64,000 bases of DNA from Brevibacillus sp042683565 (GTDB taxonomy: Bacteria > Bacillota > Bacilli > Brevibacillales > Brevibacillaceae), in assembly GCF_042683565.1 (NCBI RefSeq), contig NZ_JBHUJW010000023.1:269340-333339 (forward strand), given 5' to 3'. Below the pieces are notes generated by a model. That model was not told the DNA's origin, made no database searches, and was given only the letters and a program-made list of their open reading frames with translations. This document shows, in pieces, positions 6,933-15,334 of the stretch (its first letter is position 1; every line of letters starts with the position of its first letter). A program made the translations under genes and the position numbers.

Positions 6933-8504
6933 TTGAAGGGGATTACGTTGGAGATCAAAGGCGAAAATCGGGTCGGGATTACGCACGAAGTCCTCTCGTG
7001 CCTGGCGGCAGGCAAGCTCGACATCGTCGGCATGGAGGTCGTGCCTCACTACATTTATGTAAAAATCCCGTATGTGCCGCACAGCCAGCTCGCGCCGATT
7101 ACGAAAATGATCCTGCAGGTAAACGGCATCAAGCAGGTCAGGCTAATCACCTGCCTTCCTGCAGAAGAACGCGAAAATCGCATCCAGACCATCCTCGCCA
7201 CCGTCTCGGAAGGCATACTGCTGCTGGACGACCAGCTGCGCGTCACCAATATGAATCGCGCTGCCGTGCAGATGTTGCAGATAAAACCCGAGCAGCTTCT
7301 GAACGACTCGATCGAAAAGCTGTGGGGTGAAGCTGCCCGCGAGATCAGACGCTGCCTGCAGGATGCGGTGGAGCTGCCCAGCGTGCAGGTCAGCCTGATG
7401 GCGGCCGGGCGCCAGCTCCCCATGCGCTATGTCTGCAGCTATCATCCCATCCTTCCCGCCGAAAGCGGCGAGCGCAATGGCGTAGTCGTCGTGCTCCGCG
7501 ACCACAAGCAAATCCAGGAGCTGCTATCGACCGTACAGAAAAGCAATCGCTTTACGTTTGAAGAAATCGTGCAGCAGAGCGACAACATGAGGCAGTGCAT
7601 CGAGACGGCGAGGCGGGTCGCAGGCAGCGAGGCGACTGTGTTTTTGCAGGGCGAAAGCGGTACGGGAAAAGAACTGTTCGCCCGTGCCATTCACGGCGAG
7701 AGCCACCGCGCTGCCGGGCCCTTTGTGCCGATCAACTGCGCCGCCATTCCCGATGCTTTGCTGGAAAGCGAGCTGTTCGGGTACGAGCAGGGCGCATTTA
7801 CCGGCGCGCGCAAAGGGGGAAAGCTCGGTCTGTTTGAGATGGCCAAGGGCGGCACGCTGTTTCTCGATGAAATCGGCGATCTCCCCCTCCACCTGCAAGC
7901 CAAGCTGCTTCGCGTCCTGGAAGAACGCGGGGTCCGCAGAGTGGGCGGGAGCAGGACCATTCCCATCGATGTGCGCATCATCGCTGCCACCAACCGGAAT
8001 TTGCAAGACATGACGAGCAAAGGGCAGTTCCGCGAAGACTTGTACTACCGCCTGCATGTGATTCCGATCGTCATTCCGCCCCTGCGCGAGCGCAAAAGCG
8101 ACATCCCCATGCTGGCCCAGTTTTTTGTGCAAAACGTATGCCGCTCGACAAACCGGCCGGTCATGCAGCTGACGCCAGCCGCCATTCACGCGCTGCAACG
8201 GCATCATTGGCCCGGCAACGTGCGCGAGCTGCAAAACGTGATGGAACGAGCCGTGTACCTTTGTCCCGGCGCGGAAATTCACCCGCAGCACTTGTATCTG
8301 GACCTTCCCCCGGAAGCGTCCGGGCCGCCCTCCGCCGCAGCATCAGCACTGCCTTCCTGCCGCCTCCGCGAGCAAATGGAAGCGTATGAAAAGACGCTGT
8401 TGCTCCGAGCCTTGCGCGAGCACAGCTCCATCAGGCAGGCGGCGGCCTCATTGGGCATCAGCCACACCGCCGTTTTGCAAAAGATGAAAAAATACAAGCT
8501 TTGA
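6933..8504 (+). CDS. TyrR-like sigma-54 dependent transcriptional activator
   Basis: Residues 1-75 resemble an ACT-type ligand domain, followed by a PAS-like region (about 80-190). A full AAA+ sigma-54 interaction domain follows, with Walker A GESGTGKE (240-247) and the sigma-54 contact loop GAFTGA (287-292). A C-terminal TyrR/Fis-type helix-turn-helix ends in ISHTAVLQKMKKYKL. The 523-residue form starts at the TTG at 6933, which follows GAGGAGGG; upstream ATGs at 6879 and 6882 sit in the terminator tail with no ribosome site. The protein should activate the sigma-54 promoter upstream of the neighbouring lyase gene. The ligand of the ACT domain is probably an amino acid, but this is inference. 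An IS element begins immediately after its stop. Confidence 0.9.
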   Translation: MKGITLEIKGENRVGITHEVLSCLAAGKLDIVGMEVVPHYIYVKIPYVPHSQLAPITKMILQVNGIKQVRLITCLPAEERENRIQTILATVSEGILLLDDQLRVTNMNRAAVQMLQIKPEQLLNDSIEKLWGEAAREIRRCLQDAVELPSVQVSLMAAGRQLPMRYVCSYHPILPAESGERNGVVVVLRDHKQIQELLSTVQKSNRFTFEEIVQQSDNMRQCIETARRVAGSEATVFLQGESGTGKELFARAIHGESHRAAGPFVPINCAAIPDALLESELFGYEQGAFTGARKGGKLGLFEMAKGGTLFLDEIGDLPLHLQAKLLRVLEERGVRRVGGSRTIPIDVRIIAATNRNLQDMTSKGQFREDLYYRLHVIPIVIPPLRERKSDIPMLAQFFVQNVCRSTNRPVMQLTPAAIHALQRHHWPGNVRELQNVMERAVYLCPGAEIHPQHLYLDLPPEASGPPSAAASALPSCRLREQMEAYEKTLLLRALREHSSIRQAAASLGISHTAVLQKMKKYKL

Positions 8505-8507
8505 GAC

Positions 8508-8680
8508 TCCCACGGCTAAAGCCGCAAGCCGACACCTTCGGTATCAGTGGGATTCTTGGGTGGTAGTCGGAAGTGCATTTCTGCTATCCGTAGTTCCCCC
8601 AAGTTCAGGGCTGTCTCATCAGCCCGTCCTAAGACAGTGCATATAGCATCTTAGGCTGACAGACTGTTACCATCTGCCAC
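8508..8680 (-). ncRNA. Candidate omega RNA (right-end guide RNA of TnpB)
   Basis: In IS605-family elements the guide RNA of TnpB is made from the 3' end of tnpB plus the right end of the element, and its guide is the flanking host DNA. Here about 145 non-coding bases follow the tnpB stop and contain paired segments such as CCGAAGGTGTCGG and GCGGCTTTAGCC. The position is drawn from family knowledge; the RNA itself is not proven, and its ends are estimates. Confidence 0.4.
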
Positions 8681-9706
8681 AGGTTGACGCATGATATTGA
8701 TCGCTCCAACCCGATCACGATGAGCGTTGAATCCGCATGAACATTCGTATCTTCTGCCTCTCGCTTTGTTCTTCTCCCCACAGGCAGGGCAAGATTGAGA
8801 AGTGTAGGCAGGATGAACCTCCACAACCCTTATGCTGACAAGGCTTGCCTTGTAGGATATGAATTGTTGCAGCTGATAGAACGTCCAACCATGCAGATTC
8901 TTTGCGTTTTTACGGCTTGTTCTTGCCGTCTTGCGAATCGTCTCTAGTCGTTCAAGCTTGATGATGGACACGCCTTCTTGAACGGCTGTATTTACAATTT
9001 GACGACTAATCTTATGATTTTGGTCTTTCATCCAACGTTGTTCCTTGTTACCAAGTTTCCGAATGGCAGACAACTTTTTGAGTTTACCTAATGTACGCCT
9101 CCGTTGCTGGTACTTTCTGCGTATGTACTTGTTCTGTCTACCATTTCCAAAAAATCTGGTTTTCCCTGTGGATGTCACAGCAACAGCAGGAACTTTCAGA
9201 CCAAGGTCAATACCCATCATGTATTCACCGTTCGATTCGGTTGTGGGAACTACTAACGAAATTTGAGCGTACCATTTTCCTGATTTTTCAACGATTCGCA
9301 TCAGTCCAGGCTTGGCTTGACGTAACAACTCCATGTCTCGATTCGTTGGAATAGCAAGAAAGGTTGTCTTCTTTGTCTTCCCATCAACGCCGATCGGGAA
9401 AGCCACCGTATTTTCAGATAGGGAATAGTTTTGATTGTTGATGAAATAGACAGGTTTTTTAAGAATGGGGCGAGTGCCCAACTTCTTACTTTTTCGGTAC
9501 ACACTCTTGGCATCACGAATGGCTTGATTACAGACGGCAGAGGGAAGGCGGGATTCTACATCTTTGGTTGTCACTTTCGGAAACACTCCAAGTTGTTCCG
9601 CCTGTTCACTCAGTTGGTTCACTACCCGAACATACTCTTTTCCTAATTGGCGGAGAACATCTGGATGATCAGGAAAAATTCGGACTTTTACCGTTAAAGC
9701 TTGCAT
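8651..9706 (-). CDS. tnpB: TnpB, RNA-guided nuclease of an IS605-family element
   Basis: This 351-residue protein has an N-terminal helix-turn-helix region and a split RuvC nuclease domain. The acidic triad is Asp in GIDLG, Glu in SIIKLERLE, and Asp in AHRDRVGAINI. A zinc finger, CPACG...CSCG, sits between the last two. All catalytic residues are present, so the nuclease may be active. The start is the ATG at 9706 after AAGGGGGTGA; the frame extends upstream to 9820 into tnpA. TnpB cuts DNA next to a short target motif when loaded with omega RNA and helps retain the element. The tnpA stop lies 4 bases upstream. Confidence 0.93.
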   Translation of the reverse strand: MQALTVKVRIFPDHPDVLRQLGKEYVRVVNQLSEQAEQLGVFPKVTTKDVESRLPSAVCNQAIRDAKSVYRKSKKLGTRPILKKPVYFINNQNYSLSENTVAFPIGVDGKTKKTTFLAIPTNRDMELLRQAKPGLMRIVEKSGKWYAQISLVVPTTESNGEYMMGIDLGLKVPAVAVTSTGKTRFFGNGRQNKYIRRKYQQRRRTLGKLKKLSAIRKLGNKEQRWMKDQNHKISRQIVNTAVQEGVSIIKLERLETIRKTARTSRKNAKNLHGWTFYQLQQFISYKASLVSIRVVEVHPAYTSQSCPACGEKNKARGRRYECSCGFNAHRDRVGAINIMRQPVADGNSLSA

Positions 9707-9710
9707 GAGC

Positions 9711-10109
9711 TCACCCCCTTTTCTTTTGTTCTTCGACATAGCGTTTGACTGTTTCGCTTGATACGTTTCCTGCTGTACTGACGAAGAAAGAGCGTGTCCA
9801 TAGACTAGGCAAATGAGCATGATGTTTGAATTCTTGCCTCAATATTCGAGAAGTCACTCCTTTCACTTTTGCCATAACGTCTGATGGAGAATCGGTGGGA
9901 AGACCATTCAGGAATAAATGAACATGATCTGGCATCACTTCCATCGCCACAATCAGCCAGTCATTCTGTTGTCATATTTCAGTTACTAGTTCCTTGAATC
10001 GAACTTCCACCTGTTCCACTAATACTTTTCTTCGATAACGAGGGCAGAAAACAAAATGATAGTGGATCAGAGATACTGTGGTAGCTGTCCGTCTGTATTC
10101 TTGTCCCAT
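9711..10109 (-). pseudogene. tnpA: IS200-type Y1 transposase TnpA, interrupted by an in-frame stop
   Basis: Starting at the ATG at 10109, the reading frame gives MGQEYRRTATTVSLIHYHFVF..., a normal Y1 transposase N terminus. It meets TGA at codon 46 (bases 9974-9972) and resumes in the same frame to a natural stop at 9711. The 133-codon total fits the family (130-150). The downstream part keeps the metal-binding pair DHVHLF and the likely catalytic tyrosine in TVKRYVEEQ. A single base substitution explains the damage. The start at 9950 that an ORF finder reports is internal, so a 79-residue product would lack the N-terminal strand. The element is thus probably immobile on its own. Confidence 0.85.
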
Positions 10110-10309
10110 ATCATGATGGGATCAGTTTTACAATGAAACTGCAACAGACGAACAAAAAGAAATGCACTCGCACACATGCTGAGTGTTTGCCCTGCCCATC
10201 CCATACAGGGATGTTCGGGCAAAGCCGTCTTTCATCCCACGATGAAAACCGTGGGCTTTCAGTCGGCAATTAATCCGACCAGTTGCAAAAACCGGACACA
10301 AACAGGCAA

Positions 10310-10366
10310 AGAGCGGCGATCCCTCCCCCTCACACTGACGGGGGAGCGAAACGCCGCTCTTTTTTT
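10310..10366 (+). terminator. Strong terminator upstream of the convergent inhA gene
   Basis: AGAGCGGCG (10310-10318) pairs with CGCCGCTCT (10352-10360), with an inner CTCCCCC/GGGGGAG stem, and a run of T follows on the plus strand. It points in the direction of the activator gene and probably served it before the IS insertion. It may also stop minus-strand inhA transcripts. Bases 10269-10309 show nothing else. Confidence 0.8.
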
Positions 10367-10414
10367 CATGCGCTTGTTCACTTCACTGCTGCAAGAGACA
10401 TGGGCACTTTCGCA

Positions 10415-12670
10415 CTACTTGTCAATCGAGAACTCGACTCTGGCACTCGTGAATTTTTTCGATACAGAAGCCAGCTTGATCTGCAGACCGATCTTTGGCA
10501 GCACTTTCCCGATTTCCGGCACTTCCGGCATCGTGTAATCGTCACTGTCCTTGAAGATCGTCACGCCTTTTAGCGGCTTGTAATCCATCGTGCCCAATGT
10601 GTAGTCGAGCTTCATGCCGGATGTTTTTGCCGGGCTGAACGCCGCGTCGTTGACCTGGTAGCGGGAGTCGGCAATGGCATCTTTGTTTCCTTCGTCATTA
10701 TTCCAGTAACGGACCTGCTGGTGGGCATCCACTACGCCCAGCATGCCGTAGCCTGGATGGTTGCTCGTATTGTTGTCCTGCGTTTTGCCGTAGCGTCCAT
10801 CGTAGTACCAGATCACCATACCGGGATCGTACGTAAAGAACGTGTCGTTGCGGCGGAAATATTTCAGGCCCGCGTCCACGCCCTCATGGGAGCGCAGCTC
10901 GACGAGGTAGTACGCATCGTACATTTTGCCTTCGCCGTCGAAGTGGATGAAGCCGTCCAGATCGAACTTTTGCTCGCCCTCCGCATCGTCGGAGAAGACG
11001 ACTTCCCCGTCTGCTTTGACCTCGAAGTTGTCCAGGTAGAAGCCGGACTTCGCCAAGCCGCCGTCAGTCACGTAATTGAATTCGACCTGGATTTTCTTGC
11101 CGACAAAGTCGTTCAGGCTGATTTCTTCCTTATCCCAGCCTTTGGTCTCGTCGTCGTACGCTTTGACTTCCTTGCTCTCGCCCGTGTCCGCGTCGATGAC
11201 GTTCACGTACAGGTAGTCGTAGCCCGTCTCGATCTGTCTCCAGGAGTCGAAGCTCATGGAAGCGGAGCTGGCACCTGTCAGGTCGATGACTTCGGAGGTC
11301 ATCTTCGTGTTCAGGTTGTCGCCTTCATCGGAAAAATACGAATAGTCCCCGTCTTTTGGCTGCACCGGAGGCGTCTTCTCGACTTGCGGCATGTTCAGCT
11401 TGACCACTTTCCCTCTCTTGTCGATACTGCTGGCGTCGATGAGATTAACGGACTTTTTCCGTTTTTTCAATGCCTGGTAATCGATGACCTCCGGCTCAAT
11501 CCATCTGCCGCCGTACATTTGCTGCAGCATCAGCTTGGACCACGGGTCGAAGCCCGTTGGCTGCGTCTGGAACACATAACCGGTGTGGCTTCCCGAGGAC
11601 ATCAGCGACCAGGCGCCTACCGGCGAATCGTGCCCGCCGTAGGATGTGTCGTACAGATCAGGCAGGCCGAGGTTGTGGCCGTACTCGTGCGCGAATACCC
11701 CAGGTGCGCCGTCTTCCGGCTGAATCATGTAGTCGTACGCTAACAGATCTGTGCCCGGAATTTCCGTCGGCTTTTTCAGCGTCCAGCGATGGGACCAGAT
11801 CGCATCCGGATCTTCGCCCGTCTCTTCCCCGATGCCGGCATGAACGATCATCAGGTTGTCCAGCATCCCATCCGGCTCCATCAGGTCGCCGTCGCCATCG
11901 AGATCGTACGGGTCGCGCTGGTCGTACTCGTCCTCGTGTCCTGCAATCGCGTCGCCCACCGCTTCCAGCGTCTCGACGACGAGGTCCCGCGGATTGCTGT
12001 CATTGTCATTTTTATCGTTGCCGCCGTAGTATTTTTTCTCTTTTTCCGCAGTGAGCCATGGCGTGACGACGCCGTCTACCGTCCACGTGTTGCCGGACTG
12101 TTCAGAGTAGTACTTCGCCATCGTGGTCATGCTGATGCCTTCAGGCGTCGTGTAGCCTTTTGGGTCAAACAGCATTTTCTCGTAGTGCTTTTGGTTAAAA
12201 TCTTTCGTCCACAGAGAGTCGCTCTGCTTTGGCACCTCGTTGTGCGGCAGATCAGGGTATTCCACCAGCGCAACGACCAAATGATCCGTATGTAACCTGC
12301 TGGATGCCCGCACCTGGCTGCCGTCCTTCAGCTTGGACACTTTGCCAGCTGCCTTCGACACAGCCGCAAGCTGCGATTTGCTCGCCTTTTTCCCGAAGGA
12401 GCTGGAATCGTCAATGCCGTGGGGCACCTTTTTGCCTTTCAAAAACCTCTCCACCGCGCGATCGATTTCTGCCTGATCCGCATCCTCATCGATCTCGCCT
12501 TGCTCCATCAAGGATTTCACCAGGCGCTCGATGTTGACCGTGGACAGATCAACCTCGAGCGGAGGCTTGTCCTTCGATTTCGCCATCCCGGTCGCTGGTG
12601 CCGCCACAATGCTGCTCAGCACCAGTGAGGAAGAAAACAGGACCGATAGTAGCTTCTTTCCTTTCTTCAC
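10415..12670 (-). CDS. inhA: Immune inhibitor A, secreted M6 zinc metalloprotease
   Basis: The 751-residue precursor begins with a typical Sec signal peptide (MKKGKKLLSVLFSSSLVLSSIVAAPATGMA). A propeptide follows, then an M6 catalytic domain with the zinc motif HEYGHNLGLPD (His328, Glu329, His332) and the calcium-like stretch DLDGDGDLMEPDG. Beyond the catalytic domain lies a jelly-roll or MAM-like region (about 400-560) and the InhA C-terminal domain. InhA proteins degrade host antimicrobial and matrix proteins and act outside the cell. The preferred start is the GTG at 12670, five bases after GAGGGTGA; an upstream GTG at 12679 lies inside that ribosome site. It is monocistronic, with a sigma-A type promoter at 12740-12768. 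Confidence 0.93.
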   Translation of the reverse strand: MKKGKKLLSVLFSSSLVLSSIVAAPATGMAKSKDKPPLEVDLSTVNIERLVKSLMEQGEIDEDADQAEIDRAVERFLKGKKVPHGIDDSSSFGKKASKSQLAAVSKAAGKVSKLKDGSQVRASSRLHTDHLVVALVEYPDLPHNEVPKQSDSLWTKDFNQKHYEKMLFDPKGYTTPEGISMTTMAKYYSEQSGNTWTVDGVVTPWLTAEKEKKYYGGNDKNDNDSNPRDLVVETLEAVGDAIAGHEDEYDQRDPYDLDGDGDLMEPDGMLDNLMIVHAGIGEETGEDPDAIWSHRWTLKKPTEIPGTDLLAYDYMIQPEDGAPGVFAHEYGHNLGLPDLYDTSYGGHDSPVGAWSLMSSGSHTGYVFQTQPTGFDPWSKLMLQQMYGGRWIEPEVIDYQALKKRKKSVNLIDASSIDKRGKVVKLNMPQVEKTPPVQPKDGDYSYFSDEGDNLNTKMTSEVIDLTGASSASMSFDSWRQIETGYDYLYVNVIDADTGESKEVKAYDDETKGWDKEEISLNDFVGKKIQVEFNYVTDGGLAKSGFYLDNFEVKADGEVVFSDDAEGEQKFDLDGFIHFDGEGKMYDAYYLVELRSHEGVDAGLKYFRRNDTFFTYDPGMVIWYYDGRYGKTQDNNTSNHPGYGMLGVVDAHQQVRYWNNDEGNKDAIADSRYQVNDAAFSPAKTSGMKLDYTLGTMDYKPLKGVTIFKDSDDYTMPEVPEIGKVLPKIGLQIKLASVSKKFTSARVEFSIDK

Positions 12671-12739
12671 TGCGCTCACCCTCTTCTATTTCTCTTGGTT
12701 TGCCGGACTATTTTCTATCCCCAGTTCCGACTATTCACA

Positions 12740-12768
12740 ATTATCACACGCCGCGTTGTCATTACCAA
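12740..12768 (-). promoter_or_regulatory. Candidate sigma-A promoter of inhA
   Basis: On the minus strand, TTGGTA (12768-12763), a 17-base spacer and GATAAT (12745-12740) precede inhA by about 70 bases. Four of six -35 bases and five of six -10 bases match the consensus. Secreted protease genes are often repressed during growth; no repressor site was identified. Confidence 0.5.
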
Positions 12769-12923
12769 TTAATTTTTTTCGACAAAAAAACCCTTCCCGT
12801 CTTGAATTGGAGAAGGTTTTCCTGCGCATCGGCCCCTGCCGGCATACCAGAAGTGGCAACAGGATGGCGTCAGTGCCAACTCGCAGGCAAGAGCGCCATC
12901 ACATGCGAATATTTGCTCCCATT

Positions 12924-12967
12924 GAAAAACCGGACAAAGGAGCTGCTGCGGCTCTCTGCCCGGTTTT
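12924..12967 (-). terminator. Terminator of cysK
   Basis: On the minus strand, AAAACCGG and CCGGTTTTT flank a 26-base loop containing GCAG/CTGC pairs and end in a run of T. It begins 13 bases after the cysK stop. The rest of the 310-base gap between inhA and cysK (12671-12980) holds only the inhA promoter and a weak hairpin at 12785-12820. Confidence 0.7.
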
Positions 12968-12980
12968 CGCGCGCTTCTTT

Positions 12981-13895
12981 TCAGAAAAAGTTCATGCTCA
13001 GGTAGCGTTCGCCCGTATCAGGCGCGATGCAGACGACCCTTTTCCCCTCGCCCAGCCGCTTCGCCACGGTGATGGCAGCGAATACCGATGCCCCCGAGGA
13101 CGGCCCAAGGAGCAGGCCTTCTTTGGCGGCGAGCAGCCGCATCGTCTGCAACGCTTCCTCGTCGGCGATTTGTATGATCTCGTTGTAAATGCCGGTGTTG
13201 AGAATCTTCGGGACGAAACCGGGACTGGTACCCACCAGCTTGTGCGGGCCGGGCTTGCCGCCTGACAAGACAGGCGAGCCTTTTGGTTCGACGACGGCGA
13301 TGTACAGCTTTGGCAGCTTCTCCCGCAACGCCTCGCCCGTTCCCGTGATCGTCCCGCCCGTTCCCGCCGTGGCGACGAACGCGTCCAGCCGTCCTTTTGT
13401 CTGCTCGTAGATTTCCTGCGCTGTCGTCACGCGGTGGATATCGGGATTGGCCCTGTTCTCGAACTGCTGGGGAATGAAGCTGCGCGGAATTTCCTTTTGC
13501 AGCTCCTCCGCCTTGGCGATTGCACCCGGCATGCGCAGCTCGCTCGGCGTCAGCACGACCTCGGCACCGTACGCTTTGAGCAGGTTGATTCTCTCTTTGG
13601 ACATGTTGTCCGGCATGACGAGAATCGCCCGATAGCCTTTGGCCGCGGCGTTCATCGCCAGCCCGATCCCCGTATTTCCGCTGGTCGGCTCGATGATCGT
13701 ATCGCCTGGCTGAATCAGCCCGGCCTGCTCCGCTGTCAAAATGAGGTTGTATGCCGCCCGGTCCTTGACGCTGCCAGACGGATTGAACTTTTCCAGCTTC
13801 ACAAACACCTCTGCCGCACCCGCCGGAACGATCCGGTTGAGGCGAACGAGAGGGGTATTGCCAATCAACTCGGTTATATTTTGATAGACGCTCAT
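12981..13895 (-). CDS. cysK: Cysteine synthase A (O-acetylserine sulfhydrylase)
   Basis: This 304-residue PLP enzyme has the cofactor lysine Lys44 in NPSGSVKDRAA, the substrate loop PTSGNTGIGLA, and the phosphate-binding GTGGTITG. It joins sulfide to O-acetylserine to make cysteine. The ATG at 13895 follows AGGAGG directly; an upstream in-frame extension to 13958 has no ribosome site. Its length matches CysK (about 308). It stands alone between a membrane coiled-coil gene and inhA, not in a sulfate-assimilation operon. Cystathionine beta-synthase-like or CysM functions cannot be fully excluded from sequence alone. Confidence 0.9.
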   Translation of the reverse strand: MSVYQNITELIGNTPLVRLNRIVPAGAAEVFVKLEKFNPSGSVKDRAAYNLILTAEQAGLIQPGDTIIEPTSGNTGIGLAMNAAAKGYRAILVMPDNMSKERINLLKAYGAEVVLTPSELRMPGAIAKAEELQKEIPRSFIPQQFENRANPDIHRVTTAQEIYEQTKGRLDAFVATAGTGGTITGTGEALREKLPKLYIAVVEPKGSPVLSGGKPGPHKLVGTSPGFVPKILNTGIYNEIIQIADEEALQTMRLLAAKEGLLLGPSSGASVFAAITVAKRLGEGKRVVCIAPDTGERYLSMNFF

Positions 13896-14045
13896 AGAAA
13901 CCTCCTGGGAAGACGCGATCAGCTCGCAGCCGCTTGTCTTTCCACTAGGATAATACAAGTAAGTCTATATGAAAACCCTATTTCCTGTGAAGCTTTCGCG
14001 AGCGAATGGCCATTCCTCAACTCAGGGCCATCTTTGGCAAGCAGC

Positions 14046-14090
14046 AAAAAAGAAACCCTCTCGCCTGCCAGCATCCGGCAGCAAAAGGGT
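14046..14090 (-). terminator. Terminator of the membrane coiled-coil gene
   Basis: On the minus strand, ACCCTTTTGCTGCC and GGCAGGCGAGAGGGT form a stem (inner CTGCC/GGCAG, outer ACCCT/AGGGT) followed by TTCTTTTTT. It starts 13 bases after the gene's stop. Confidence 0.7.
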
Positions 14091-14102
14091 CCTGGTGCCA
14101 TC

Positions 14103-15155
14103 TTATTTCGGTTCGGACTTGCCCAAGAGCGCATTGGCTTCGCTGTACATCTGTGCCGCCTTCTGCCCGGCGGACGACTGCTGCTTGTCGATGGCAGCCA
14201 TTCGCTGCTTCGCCTGGGCGATCGCTTCGGAAGCGGTGCTCAATGCCTTGTCCAGCGCCTTTTGGCGTTCATCGGGCTTCGGCACCCCCTTGTTCCTGAT
14301 CTCCTCCCAGGTCGCCTTCACGTCTGCCAGGTCGGTTTCCAGTACGCTCATAATGTCCGTCATGCGCTGCTTTTTGCCTTTCACGGAAGTATCCGTCGCC
14401 TTTATGCCGTCCACGAGAACCTTCATGGCACTCACATGCTCCTTCATGACCGCATACTCGGCCTGCTGCAAACCCGGTTGCCCGGCGTACAGCCTGACTT
14501 CTTCCAGCAGCCCCTGCAGCTCCGCCACCTGTTCCTGGTACAGCGAGGCTTCATCCGCAAATTGCAGGTCTGTCAAATACTGTGCATTTTCCACGAGGTC
14601 CGCGACCAGCCTGTCCGTCTTCTCGACTTTCTTGGCAAACTCTACCCGCGCCGCTTCCTTTGCCCGCTTCTCCGCCAGCTCTTTTTTCTTCCCTTCGGCC
14701 AGCTCGTTGATGCGCGCGGTCATAGCCGCAAGCTGCTTCTGATAGGCTGCGTCCTGGCTCGCCGCCAGCTTCGGGAGAGCTTGTCCCCCTTCCTGCAAAG
14801 GCCCCAGGAAGACCAGCTCATCCGCCGTGACAGTCGCTGCGACCGGCTTGCCCGGCTGCTGCGCGGACGTGAGTGCCAGTTTGCCGTCCTCTGCGCTTCC
14901 CGTATAGACGCTGGATGCCGTCTTGAGGACGGGAACGCTGTCTTCCTCCTCCACATACGTGTCGGTGACATCTACCTTCACCTGACCTTGCTCCTCGCCA
15001 GGAGTTACTTTGGCGTAAATCATGCGGTTTTCTTCCTCGTACAGGTAGCCTTCTGCATACGAGACTCCGCCGAAAAGCCGGCTGATCGCGAAGCCTGCCG
15101 CCGCGATGACGACGAGTGCGGCCACGATAAACGCGAACCTTTTGTTGTTGCTCAT
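14103..15155 (-). CDS. Membrane-anchored extracellular coiled-coil protein, unknown
   Basis: The 350-residue product starts at the ATG at 15155, seven bases after GGAG; the frame extends to 15188 without support. Residues 6-26 (RFAFIVAALVVIAAAGFAISR) form one membrane anchor, which may also be an uncleaved signal. Residues 40-130 are acidic and beta-rich (VKVDVTDTYVEEED). Residues 140-350 are charged and helical, with long coiled-coil segments (TARINELAEGKKKELAEKRAKEAARVEF). It was not recognised as a known family. The topology suggests an outward-facing stalk at the membrane. It has its own terminator and is followed by cysK. Confidence 0.75.
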   Translation of the reverse strand: MSNNKRFAFIVAALVVIAAAGFAISRLFGGVSYAEGYLYEEENRMIYAKVTPGEEQGQVKVDVTDTYVEEEDSVPVLKTASSVYTGSAEDGKLALTSAQQPGKPVAATVTADELVFLGPLQEGGQALPKLAASQDAAYQKQLAAMTARINELAEGKKKELAEKRAKEAARVEFAKKVEKTDRLVADLVENAQYLTDLQFADEASLYQEQVAELQGLLEEVRLYAGQPGLQQAEYAVMKEHVSAMKVLVDGIKATDTSVKGKKQRMTDIMSVLETDLADVKATWEEIRNKGVPKPDERQKALDKALSTASEAIAQAKQRMAAIDKQQSSAGQKAAQMYSEANALLGKSEPK

Positions 15156-15274
15156 ACGGTGACTCCAACCCTTCCTCTGTCTCCCCACCCGGCCATTTTC
15201 TTGCCAAATGGTGCCATGTCACCATCATACATGATAAGCACCGGGAAACCCTATGAGTCGAAAGGCCAATAATC

Positions 15275-15295
15275 GGGACGGCACTCATCCGTCCC
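15275..15295 (-). terminator. Possible terminator of the ABC exporter operon
   Basis: GGGACG and CGTCCC form a 6-bp stem around a 9-base loop, on the minus strand about 40 bases after the exporter stop. The following bases GATTATT are a poor T-tract, so this is a weak call. Confidence 0.35.
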
Positions 15296-15334
15296 AGACC
15301 ATCTGCCAGCGGGGAGCGCAGATATCCATTTGGG

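Larger units (their letters stand above)
8505..10268 (-). mobile_element. IS200/IS605-family insertion element (tnpB intact, tnpA broken)
   Basis: The element carries tnpB and a damaged Y1 transposase gene on the minus strand. Its ends have the subterminal hairpins of this family instead of inverted repeats: CCCACGGCTAAAGCC near 8513-8527, and CCCACG-ATGAAAAC-CGTGGG at 10237-10256. The right end abuts the stop codon of the activator gene and the left end lies just before that gene's terminator at 10310. The element therefore separates the gene from its terminator. Exact borders cannot be fixed without an empty site for comparison; no target duplication is expected for this family. Confidence 0.8.

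Noticed and set aside
5390..7033. 547-codon minus-strand frame
   Set aside because: It is the antisense of the well-supported methionine gamma-lyase gene; long antisense frames are common in GC-rich coding DNA.
13434..15272. 612-codon plus-strand frame
   Set aside because: It is antisense to cysK and the coiled-coil gene, with no ribosome site and a composition unlike a protein.
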